Below are positions 33,037 to 40,777 of a stretch of 64,000 nucleotides of DNA, one piece after another. This DNA is from Salinicola halimionae (GTDB lineage: Bacteria > Pseudomonadota > Gammaproteobacteria > Pseudomonadales > Halomonadaceae): NCBI RefSeq assembly GCF_003206065.1, contig NZ_PZJQ01000004.1, positions 308,864 to 372,863 of the forward strand, written 5' to 3'. Numbering within the stretch: position 1 is the stretch's first letter; every line of letters begins with the position of its first letter. Made by a program: the position numbers and the translations under genes. The notes beneath the pieces were generated by a model. It was not told the origin of the DNA and did no database searches. It saw only the letters and a program-made list of their open reading frames with translations.

Positions 33037-34563
33037 CGCCCGCGTCACGCCATTAGTCCAGCCGAATCCGTCCTGCAGGGGATATTCACCGCCGCGGGCG
33101 AAGTCTGCACCGGGGTAGAGCACGTACTTCTCTACCAGTTTGTGCTCGCGCCGGTAGAGATCTTCTACCAGGTCCAGCCAGCGGTCGGCGATGTCGTTTG
33201 CCAGCTTGGTAAAGCCGTAGTTTCGCAGACCTTCTATCGCCATCCACTGCAGTGGCGCCCAGCCATTGGGATGATCCCACTGCTGCTGGCTATCGGTGAT
33301 CTCCGTGCTGACGAGCCCTCCGGGTGCCACGAGTCGATTGGCGACGATATTGGCGACCCGCTCCGCCTGCGCCTCGGAGGCGACGCCGACGAACAGCGGC
33401 ACGACACACGCGGCCGTCAGGTGGACGCTGAGCTGGTCATGCACGAAATCGTAGTCGTAGTAGGTACCCCGGGCGTCGTTCCAGAGGTAAGCGTCTATCG
33501 CTTTCTGTCGACGGATGGCACGACGGCGAAAATCAGCGGCCTTGGCGTCATCGCCCACAGCCCCGTTAAGACGGCTCAACGTCTGTTCGAGATGAAACAG
33601 CAGCGCGTTGAGTTCCGGCGTAACGAAGTCGGTCGTATGAATCGTGCTCAAATCCGTGACGTCGTCCAGCCAGCGTCCGCTGAAATCCCAACCACTTTCC
33701 GCGCCGGCGCGAAGCTCGCGAAACAGCGTCTCGGCGGGGCGGCTGCATCGCTTTGCGATCTCCGTATCCTCCCGGAACGACTCCTCGCGTGGCGTCGCCC
33801 GGTCGTCCCAATGGCGATTCAGGTAGTGCTCTTCGCTGAGACGAACGCAGCGGCGATGGCTTTCTCCCGGCGCGAGGTTTTTTTCTCCTGCCATCCAGAA
33901 CGCGTACTCCTGCTCCAGCTGGGGCAGGTAGTGGGTGGCTTTGCGTAACCCCTGGCGCTCGGTCAGTTCGACCATCATCGAAAACAACGGCGGTTGAGAA
34001 CGACTCAGATAGTAGCTGCGGTTACCGTTGGGCATATGACCGTAGCGCATGATCAAGTCGGCGCAGTTATCGGTAACGGCACATACCAGATCGTTTTCGC
34101 CGCTGGCGGCCAGACCCAGCATGGTGAAATAGGAGTCCCAATAGTAGTACTCGCGAAATCGCCCGCCCGGCACGACGTAGTCGTGACGGAGTTTCAGCAG
34201 TGATGAGCCGCGTGGGTGTCGGCGGGAGTTGCGCGTCAGCACCGGCCACAGATTGTCGATGTGAGTGACCAGGTCGTGCTCGGGCCGAGATTCGTAGCCC
34301 TTGCAGGAGACCAGATCACTGTAGAAATGGTCAGCCACGAAGGCACCGAGATCGAACCCGATCTGGTGGCGCTGCTGTGCGTAGGCTTCCATGATCTGCG
34401 CGGGTGGTTGCCGGGGGACGGAATCGGCGAACGTCTTGGAATCCTCGAAGATATGGGCGAGCGCAACGGCCTCGAACAGTTCGCCGTAGCAGTCGTGAGG
34501 CGTCGTCGCGGCTTCTTCTTGCATTTCGACGCTTTCAGACATCGTCTGCGGACTATCGAGCAT
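33007..34563 (-). CDS. treF: Trehalase (GH37), cytoplasmic type
   Basis: A 518-residue enzyme hydrolysing trehalose to two glucose. Both family signatures are present: [14 protein letters not shown] and [12 protein letters not shown]. The [10 protein letters not shown] motif carries the catalytic Asp, and [12 protein letters not shown] the Glu. There is no signal peptide, consistent with a cytoplasmic TreF. AGGA eight bases ahead favours ATG 34563; an in-frame ATG at 34626, overlapping the upstream SDR stop, has no ribosome site. It should be cotranscribed with the SDR and opposes accumulation of trehalose from the facing operon. Confidence 0.93.
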   Translation of the reverse strand: MLDSPQTMSESVEMQEEAATTPHDCYGELFEAVALAHIFEDSKTFADSVPRQPPAQIMEAYAQQRHQIGFDLGAFVADHFYSDLVSCKGYESRPEHDLVTHIDNLWPVLTRNSRRHPRGSSLLKLRHDYVVPGGRFREYYYWDSYFTMLGLAASGENDLVCAVTDNCADLIMRYGHMPNGNRSYYLSRSQPPLFSMMVELTERQGLRKATHYLPQLEQEYAFWMAGEKNLAPGESHRRCVRLSEEHYLNRHWDDRATPREESFREDTEIAKRCSRPAETLFRELRAGAESGWDFSGRWLDDVTDLSTIHTTDFVTPELNALLFHLEQTLSRLNGAVGDDAKAADFRRRAIRRQKAIDAYLWNDARGTYYDYDFVHDQLSVHLTAACVVPLFVGVASEAQAERVANIVANRLVAPGGLVSTEITDSQQQWDHPNGWAPLQWMAIEGLRNYGFTKLANDIADRWLDLVEDLYRREHKLVEKYVLYPGADFARGGEYPLQDGFGWTNGVTRALLAQRAGRQ

Positions 34564-34615
34564 GCCGGTTTTCCTGCGTAACGGAGCGTAGGTCGGTGAC
34601 AGGACCGCACTGGAG

Positions 34616-35380
34616 TTATTCTTCATACTGCCAGAGCAGACCGCCGTCTACCGGCAGCGAGGTGCCGGTCATGTAGGCGGCATCATCGGATGCCAGAAAC
34701 TCGACCACGCCGGCCACGTCCTCGGGCCGGCCCAGCCGATTGAGCGGGATATTGCCAAGCAGATGACGCAGCTTTTCCGGATCGTCGTCGAGTGCCGAGT
34801 TGATCGGTGTCTTGATGGCCCCGGGCGCTACGCTGTTGACGGTAATGCCCAGTGGTGCGAGTTCGATCGCCAGGTTGCGCGTCAGCATGCGCATGCCGCC
34901 CTTGCTCATGCAGTAGCTGGTGAATCCGGGGAAAGGCAGGTCCTCGTGGACCGAGCTCATGTTGATTACTCGGCCGCCACGGCCCTCATCGCGCAAATAG
35001 CTGACGAACGCCTGCGTGGTGAAGAAGACGCCTTTCAGATTGGTCTGCATGACCTGGTCGTAGTCGTCTTCGCTGACATCGAGGAAGGGGGAGTCGATCT
35101 CGATACCGGCGTTGTTGACCAGTATATCCAGTCGCCCCATGACTTCGACGCTCTCCCGGATCAAGCGGCGATTGGTCTCGACATCGGCAATGTCGCCGGT
35201 AACGATCGCGACTCGCCGTCCATGGGCTCGTACGAGCGCTGCCGTTTCCTCGGCACGATCGGAAGGGCGACTACCGCTGACGACGATATCGGCCCCGGCC
35301 TGGGCCAGACGCTCGGCGATCGCACGGCCAATGCCTTGCGTACTACCGGTAACCAGAGCGACTTTGCCGGAAAGGCGCAT
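34616..35380 (-). CDS. SDR-family oxidoreductase, possibly glucose 1-dehydrogenase
   Basis: A 254-residue classical short-chain dehydrogenase with TGSTQGIG cofactor motif, NNAG, catalytic Ser and Tyr-x3-Lys (SSVHE then YCMSK), and the C-terminal TGTSLPVDGG typical of glucose-1-dehydrogenase-like SDRs. AAGGAGAGAG immediately before ATG 35380 fixes the start; the longer frame to 35467 is not family-like. It lies upstream of treF on the same strand with stop and start nearly touching, so oxidising the glucose released by trehalase is an attractive but unproven role. Confidence 0.85.
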   Translation of the reverse strand: MRLSGKVALVTGSTQGIGRAIAERLAQAGADIVVSGSRPSDRAEETAALVRAHGRRVAIVTGDIADVETNRRLIRESVEVMGRLDILVNNAGIEIDSPFLDVSEDDYDQVMQTNLKGVFFTTQAFVSYLRDEGRGGRVINMSSVHEDLPFPGFTSYCMSKGGMRMLTRNLAIELAPLGITVNSVAPGAIKTPINSALDDDPEKLRHLLGNIPLNRLGRPEDVAGVVEFLASDDAAYMTGTSLPVDGGLLWQYEE

Positions 35381-35740
35381 ATCTCTCTCCTTGAGTGGAT
35401 GATTCGGTGGCGGTGAACCGGTCCCGGGGATCTTCTCCCTTGGAGAACGCATCGCCTTCGACAACACATCGGATGAGCATCACGTCATGAGACATACGTC
35501 CTGGTAGGGATGATGGACTCAGACTGGGCTTAGCATGAAACCGATCTGCATTGCGCGTTCGCTTGAAAAGCGTATGTCTTGAACGCCGTTTCGAAGCGTG
35601 TTCATCAAGGCGAATCTGCAGAAGACAGGGTAGCTTCGTCCTTAGACCAAAGTATCGCAACGTTGTTCTAGTGTCTCGTGGATAGCATGATGTCGGCCAC
35701 GCGCCCTCGATGGCACGAAGGAATGCAGACAGGAGTCACT
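35381..35740. promoter_or_regulatory. Divergent promoter region between SDR-treF and the MscS-like gene
   Basis: These 360 bases separate two divergent genes and hold no convincing gene. They contain a widely spaced perfect inverted repeat, AGACATACG at 35490-35498 and CGTATGTCT at 35571-35579, 72 bases apart. This spacing could allow a dimeric regulator to loop DNA over both promoters. No -10/-35 pair could be fixed with confidence. Confidence 0.4.
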
Positions 35741-37969
35741 GTGATTGGATTGAGAAAGTTGGGGTGGATGCTGTTGCTGGCGCTGACATTGGCGATCAGT
35801 GTCCCTGCCTCGGCGCAGTCGTTGACCTCGCTGATGGGCAGCAGCCATACCGGCGAATCGAGCTCGGTGCCGTCGCCCTCGCCGCAAGAGCTGCGCGCTT
35901 CGCTCGATCAGATCATCGCCACGCTCGACGATGGCGACCGGCGTCAGGCGCTGCTGGATAATCTCAAGCAGTTACGTGACGCCACGGCGGCGGATGCCAA
36001 GAAGAAGAGTGGCTCTGGTGGCCTGTTGGGCGCTCTAGCCCAATCTTTTTCGTCGCTGGAGACGGACGGGCTCGATAACCCGGTGCACTACTGGTCCAGG
36101 CGCGCAGACCAGGCGGGTAACGACATCTCCGAGTTGATGAGCAACCACGCACAGTGGCCGCGCATCCTGCTGGACCTGCTGTGGGTCTCGGCATTATGGG
36201 TCGGTGTCACCGTTATCCTCGCCTTATTGTGGCGCTGGGCCGTCAGGCAACTGGGTTTGCCATGGCACCTGCCTTCCGAGCCCACGACCTGGATGCTGGT
36301 GCGGCATATCGTCCGGCGTGTGGTGCCGCTGGGGATCGGCTTTAGCGTGGCGTTGACCACGGTTCACCAAGTGGCGACGGGGTCCATCGGCGTCGCGCTG
36401 GCCATGGTAACCGCCTACGCGACGCTATGCGGCGCCGTGTTCGCGTCGGTTTGTGAAATCGTCTTCTCCCTGTTCGGGAGCGGCCACCGTCACACCGCGC
36501 TGCGCATTTTGCGTCAACACGGGGTTCGCTGGCTTTTCGCGCTGGGGGCACTGGTCGCTCTCGGTGATGCCGCTCATGCCGAGGCTCTGGTGGGACCGCT
36601 CGGCGAGGGCCTGACGACGTTTCTGTCCGTGATCGCCAATGGTTTTGCCGCACTGCTGCTGGGTGCCTTTGTACAGGTATTCCGGCGCCCTATCCGCCAT
36701 TTGATTCGCAACCGTCCCTACGCGCTACGCCAGAAGCAACCCGCGACGACCGAGTTCATCCGCGTGTTCAGTCGGATCTGGCATATCCCGATTCTGATCA
36801 TGGTCGGCGTCTCGCTGATAGCAATGATCATGTCGGCAGAAGATTCGCGCAGCGCTTTCTTCCGCGCGGTAGTGACCGCGGGCCTAATGATCGCCACGTT
36901 GGTCATCACCGGGCTGATCCATCGACGCAGCGAGAATGCCCGCGAGAAGCGGGCTTCCGAATACTGGTCGCGGCTGGTGAGGTTCGGCTTCACGCTGGCG
37001 CATCTGGTGAGCTGGCTGATCTTCGCCGAACTGGCGATGCGGGTCTGGGGCTCGTCGCTATGGGCCGTGGGTAGCTCGGCGGGGATCAGTCAGCAGATTG
37101 CCAAGGGCGTGATCGGCCTGGGGGTGACGTTCCTGATCGCCTGGTTGGTGTGGATTCTGGCGGATACCGCGATCAAGCACGCTTTGCTGCGCAGCAGTCG
37201 TCGTCATGGCCGGCGGGTCAACGCTAGCGCCCGCGCGCAGACCATCACGCCGCTGCTGCGCAATACCGTGTTCGTGACCATCGCGGTGATCGCTGTGATC
37301 ATCGCGCTGGCCAACCTGGGCGTGAACGTGACGCCGTTATTGGCGGGTGCCGGTGTCATCGGCCTGGCGGTGGGTTTCGGCGCGCAGACGCTGGTTCAGG
37401 ATCTCATCACCGGTCTGTTCATTCTGATCGAGGACTCTCTGGCGATCGACGACTTCGTCAACCTGGGCTCGCATATGGGAACGGTCGAGGCATTGAGCAT
37501 TCGGACCGTAAAATTGCGGGATCTGGACGGCATCGTGCACATCATCCCGTTCAGTCAGATCCAGGGGATTCAGAACTATTCCCGTGAGTTCGGCATCGCC
37601 TTGTTGCGGATTCGGATCGCGCATCACATGAAGATCGATGACGCCATCGAAATCGTGCGTGAAATCGCCGACGGTCTACGTAATGACCCGATGATGCGTC
37701 ACCACATCTGGTCGGCGCTAGAGGTTCAGGGCATCGAGAGTTTCGATGCCGGTGCGGCGATCCTGCGGGTACGAATGCGCACGGCGCCAATCATGCAGTG
37801 GGACGTTGCGAGGGCATTCAACCTGCGTCTCAAGCAGCGCTTCGATCAGGATGGGCTGGACCTGGCCATGCCGCGGATGAGCGTGGTGATGGAAAAGGCC
37901 CCGGTGCCGTCTGGCGGCGGAGACTCTCCCGAGCCGATAACGGCGCCGGGCGCACCGGACCCCCAGTAA
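35741..37969 (+). CDS. ybiO: Mechanosensitive channel, MscS superfamily, YbiO-like
   Basis: A 742-residue inner-membrane protein that should open on membrane tension in hypo-osmotic shock. The GTG start at 35741 is chosen because AGGAG lies at 35731-35735 and it yields a clean signal peptide ending ASA-Q. A periplasmic segment of about 100 residues and many helices follow. The MscS core is at about residues 505-720, with the glycine/alanine-rich pore helix AGAGVIGLAVGFGAQ and FSQIQ. Size and signal peptide match E. coli YbiO (741). A solute-release channel fits a neighbourhood devoted to compatible solutes. Confidence 0.88.
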   Translation: MIGLRKLGWMLLLALTLAISVPASAQSLTSLMGSSHTGESSSVPSPSPQELRASLDQIIATLDDGDRRQALLDNLKQLRDATAADAKKKSGSGGLLGALAQSFSSLETDGLDNPVHYWSRRADQAGNDISELMSNHAQWPRILLDLLWVSALWVGVTVILALLWRWAVRQLGLPWHLPSEPTTWMLVRHIVRRVVPLGIGFSVALTTVHQVATGSIGVALAMVTAYATLCGAVFASVCEIVFSLFGSGHRHTALRILRQHGVRWLFALGALVALGDAAHAEALVGPLGEGLTTFLSVIANGFAALLLGAFVQVFRRPIRHLIRNRPYALRQKQPATTEFIRVFSRIWHIPILIMVGVSLIAMIMSAEDSRSAFFRAVVTAGLMIATLVITGLIHRRSENAREKRASEYWSRLVRFGFTLAHLVSWLIFAELAMRVWGSSLWAVGSSAGISQQIAKGVIGLGVTFLIAWLVWILADTAIKHALLRSSRRHGRRVNASARAQTITPLLRNTVFVTIAVIAVIIALANLGVNVTPLLAGAGVIGLAVGFGAQTLVQDLITGLFILIEDSLAIDDFVNLGSHMGTVEALSIRTVKLRDLDGIVHIIPFSQIQGIQNYSREFGIALLRIRIAHHMKIDDAIEIVREIADGLRNDPMMRHHIWSALEVQGIESFDAGAAILRVRMRTAPIMQWDVARAFNLRLKQRFDQDGLDLAMPRMSVVMEKAPVPSGGGDSPEPITAPGAPDPQ

Positions 37970-38498
37970 TTCTGTTAGACAGAAATCCGGGTTATACGGC
38001 CAGGCATTATCGGAGTCGGGAGCACGGGTCGCTACCCATCCAGCTTGCGTCAGCATGAGAGGTATCAGGTTTGTCCTTGCCATCCGTCTCGCCATACTGC
38101 CGTTTGGCGCCATCATTACGAGCGGTTATCGCTTGCGCGTCGCACCACTAGGGCGCGCCTCTCGCGGATCCCTATAGCCATTGGTCTGGCCCACCAATCG
38201 CTAATGGTCGATCAGAGGTCGTTAATTTATAATTTGTGTTATTAGGTAAGCAAAAAGTATTAATTGCTTTTTTGTGAATCTAATTGTAAATTTATTGTGT
38301 GTTCTTGAAGCGTAATGCTGACAAACCAAGCGTTGGTCAAGACGCTCCAAACCCGAACCGCAGAACCAAAAGTGACGTCCGATCGATTCACAGCGGCGTC
38401 GACAAAACCGGATAGCGGACATCGAGTCTGTAAACGTTGAATCCAAGAACGTTGCGGTCCAGCCCGGTAGATAATGATTTTGATACGTGGGGTGCGTA
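37970..38498. other. Gene-free stretch with AT-rich island
   Basis: 529 bases without a convincing gene. From about 38220 to 38310 the sequence turns strikingly AT-rich (runs such as TTAATTTATAATTTG and AATTGTAAATTTATTG) in an otherwise GC-rich segment. A weak terminator-like hairpin lies inside it. An opposite-strand open frame (38222-38635) exists but looks like a shadow. The island may hold a promoter, a nucleoid-protein binding site or transferred DNA. Confidence 0.5.
38248..38273 (+). terminator. Possible weak intrinsic terminator
   Basis: AAGCAA at 38248-38253 pairs with TTGCTT at 38264-38269 and is followed by a T-run to 38273. The stem is short and AT-rich and lies 280 bases past the channel gene, so termination here is only possible. 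Confidence 0.3.
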
Positions 38499-38651
38499 AT
38501 GAGTCTATTCAGTTTGGGTTGTATCATCGTCGGTTTTGTCGCCCTGGGCCTCTTCGTGGCTCTTCGCCTTTGCAATAGCGACAAGGCGCCGCCTGAAGCG
38601 CTTGATCGGGCGGGTGAGCCTAACCGGGCAGACATCGGTCATCGCGCCTGA
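38499..38651 (+). CDS. Putative 50-residue single-pass membrane microprotein
   Basis: ATG at 38499 to TGA at 38651 encodes 50 residues. Residues 4-24 form one hydrophobic helix (LFSLGCIIVGFVALGLF), followed by a charged, soluble tail rich in Asp, Glu, Arg and Pro. GTGGGG at 38487-38492 is a weak ribosome site. A strong hairpin lies 29 bases after the stop, as expected for a real monocistronic transcript. No family was recognised. Confidence 0.5.
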   Translation: MSLFSLGCIIVGFVALGLFVALRLCNSDKAPPEALDRAGEPNRADIGHRA

Positions 38652-39368
38652 TCAAGAGTCGCCGTTGGGATGGGATGACTGAAAGCCGGCAGCGTTAGCG
38701 CTGCCGGCTTTCGTGTATGTTGTACCTGTCACTTCCTTTCTGTTCCCGGCTCGCGCTAGCCTTCCCCTATGCTCGGCTAAATTCCCTGATTGGATCTCGT
38801 TATTGGGCTAAGCGAAGCTTTGGTCTAAGGGAAACATGGAATCAAGCCAGTGCATCCTCTGTGACAGTAAACCGAGCAGGCTCTGCCGCCTTGCGAGGCG
38901 TGTACTGCGGTACATCTCTGACGTAAGCGCGGATCACCCATGCCAGTGGTGCGAACTCAGGGCCAAAGGCATTGAAGCATCCCCAGCGCATGGCGACGAA
39001 TGGGCGCAAGAAAAAGGGCAGACGACGGTGCGCACGCAGGCATCGGATACGTTTGGTTCGCGCGACCAGCAAGTCGACCCGCCGGCTTTCCCGAGAGGAG
39101 AGCGCTTGAAACTGGGTTGTGATCGTCGCGGAAGGAATTTGTCCCCTAGCAGGATCGCAAGGCTCCAATATTAGGCGTGCTAGCTGTTTGACGGCGTGAT
39201 GTGTCATCCGTGTTCCAGACTGTGGTGTTTGTGTAATTTACCTTAAAGTTTTCCACGTTACGATGCGGGTCAAACTGACGAATAGCTCGGGACTTTTCAC
39301 TCAGTTCACGAGACGACGTCGTTCCAGTGTGGCATGGTCCTGATTTACCTCCTTTCCGAGGAAATACC
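38652..39368. other. 717-base stretch without a confident gene
   Basis: After the hairpin at 38681-38712 no feature is certain. Two overlapping open frames compete. A rightward one at 38836-39174 (112 codons) is preceded by AAGGGA and begins with two Cys-x2-Cys pairs (CILC, CQWC). A leftward one at 38842-39207 (121 codons) is basic and has a hydrophobic-aromatic middle (FFLRPFVAMRWG). Neither resembles a family I know, and one must be the other's shadow. The last 50 bases should include the cupin promoter. Confidence 0.35.
38681..38712 (+). terminator. Strong hairpin after the microprotein ORF
   Basis: GAAAGCCGGCAGCG and its exact complement CGCTGCCGGCTTTC form a perfect 14-base stem with a TTAG tetraloop. 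Only a short T-stretch (inside the stem's end, TTTCG) is present. It likely ends the microprotein transcript. Confidence 0.7.
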
Positions 39369-39698
39369 ATGCAACTCAGCGATATCCCGTTTGGCACCAC
39401 CGACTGGGCCGAGATCGCCCCCTCCGAGCATCCTGGAGAGTCTGGCGAGGCGTTTTGGCGAACCCGACACTTTGGCGATATCCGTGCGCGGATGGTCGAA
39501 TACACGGCGGGATATCTGGCGGACCACTGGTGCTCGAAAGGCCATATTCTGCTGTGTCTTGAAGGCGAACTGGTCACGGAGCTGGATGATGGACGCGTCT
39601 TTCGGCTGACACCGGGACAGAGCTATCAGGTTGCCGATCAGGCGGAAGCGCATCGTTCGTCGACCGAAGTGGGCGCAAAGTTGTTTATCGTCGATTGA
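39369..39698 (+). CDS. DHCW-motif cupin-fold protein
   Basis: A 109-residue single-domain cupin. ADHWCSKGH (about residues 52-60) is the defining DHCW motif, followed by ILLCLEGEL and TPGQSYQVADQ, the two halves of a small beta barrel. The FGTTDWAEI opening is also typical of this family. GAGGA at 39357-39361 places the start at 39369 rather than 39327. Function is unknown; members are suspected metal- or small-ligand-binding proteins. It is convergent with the LysR gene. Confidence 0.85.
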   Translation: MQLSDIPFGTTDWAEIAPSEHPGESGEAFWRTRHFGDIRARMVEYTAGYLADHWCSKGHILLCLEGELVTELDDGRVFRLTPGQSYQVADQAEAHRSSTEVGAKLFIVD

Positions 39699-39744
39699 GC
39701 GTTTTAGGACGTGGATTATTGACTGCTGCGGGCTGGCTTGACGC

Positions 39745-40650
39745 TCAGCCCAGCACCCACTCGTGGAACGCGCGCATCGGTTCGGTGAGATGTCGATGCC
39801 GCGGCGTCAGCAGTGATAAGCGACCGCGGCTGGGCAGTGTCTCTGGCATCGCGAAGACCAGATTGCCTTGTTCCAACTCGGCGGCCAGCAGGCGAGTCCA
39901 GCCAAGCGTTACGCCTTGGCCGGCGAGTGTCGCGTTCATCAACAGCTGAAAGCTGTTGGCACGAAGGGAGTGAATCGGCGGCTGCCAGTCGAGCCCGAGT
40001 GCGCGATACCAAAGCTCCCAGGTGAGCCAGTCGTGGTAGTGATCCTCGACCACCATCAGCGTATGTCGCGCCAACAGTTCCTGAGGATTAGTGATGCCGC
40101 CGTGGCGCTCGAGATAGACCGGGCTGCACACGGCGGCGACATCTTCCTGCTCGAAGATGGCATTTGCGATCAATCCTGGCGGATCGACTTCTCCGGGAAC
40201 GTGATAGTAGATGCCGAGATCGAATTCGGCCAGATCGAGGCGGTGAGGATCTTCGACGGTGAGGATGCGGATCTCGATATCGGGGTGGGCGCGCTGGAAG
40301 TCGGGCAGTTGGCGTGCCAGCCAGATCGAGGCGATGGTCGGGCTGGAGGCTAGCGTCAGCTGACGGTCGTCGCCACGACGGCGCAGGCGGGCAGTTTCAT
40401 CACGCAGCTCGCGCAACAGACGTTGCACCACACGGAAGTAATGTTCACCGGCCGGTGTCAGGCGCAGACCATCGTAATGGCGCTCGAACAGGGGGCGTCC
40501 GAGATCATCTTCGAGCCGCTTGATCTGGCGGCTGACGGCGCTCTGGGTCAGGCTGAGCTCGCTGCCTGCCTGGGTAAAACTGCCGTGGCGGGCCGCCGCT
40601 TCGAAAGCGCGCAGGCAGGGGAGGGGTGGCAGGGCATCGCGCGTTGACAT
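39745..40650 (-). CDS. LysR-family transcriptional regulator (GcvA-like)
   Basis: A 301-residue regulator with an N-terminal winged helix (PLPCLRAFEAAARHGSFTQA, then LSLTQSAVSRQIKRLED) and a periplasmic-binding-like effector domain. The helix-turn-helix resembles the GcvA/AmpR subgroup. ATG 40650 gives a family-like start; frames further upstream do not. It is the last of three leftward genes (BCCT transporter, hydrolase, LysR) and a perfect 26-base dyad sits eight bases before its start codon. It likely controls the transporter-hydrolase pair; effector unknown. Confidence 0.87.
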   Translation of the reverse strand: MSTRDALPPLPCLRAFEAAARHGSFTQAGSELSLTQSAVSRQIKRLEDDLGRPLFERHYDGLRLTPAGEHYFRVVQRLLRELRDETARLRRRGDDRQLTLASSPTIASIWLARQLPDFQRAHPDIEIRILTVEDPHRLDLAEFDLGIYYHVPGEVDPPGLIANAIFEQEDVAAVCSPVYLERHGGITNPQELLARHTLMVVEDHYHDWLTWELWYRALGLDWQPPIHSLRANSFQLLMNATLAGQGVTLGWTRLLAAELEQGNLVFAMPETLPSRGRLSLLTPRHRHLTEPMRAFHEWVLG

Positions 40651-40658
40651 GACAGCAT

Positions 40659-40684
40659 CCGCAACCGTGGTATCACGGTTGCGG
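40659..40684 (-). promoter_or_regulatory. Perfect dyad immediately upstream of the LysR start
   Basis: CCGCAACCGTG and CACGGTTGCGG form an exact 11-base inverted repeat with a GTAT spacer. It ends eight bases before the LysR start codon and lies in the gap after the hydrolase stop. No T-run follows on the minus strand. As RNA it would fold over the ribosome-binding area; as DNA it could be an autoregulatory operator. Confidence 0.55.
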
Positions 40685-40777
40685 AGCATAACACGCGAGG
40701 TCCGTTCGCTGGTTCCGTTCACCATTTCTGGGCGAAATGCCATGGCGATGTGACAGAGGCGATGTGAAAGGGATGCG

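Noticed and set aside
38222-38635. 137-codon leftward frame across the AT-rich island
   Set aside because: It overlaps the microprotein ORF and hairpin region, mixes two very different base compositions and has no ribosome site or domain.
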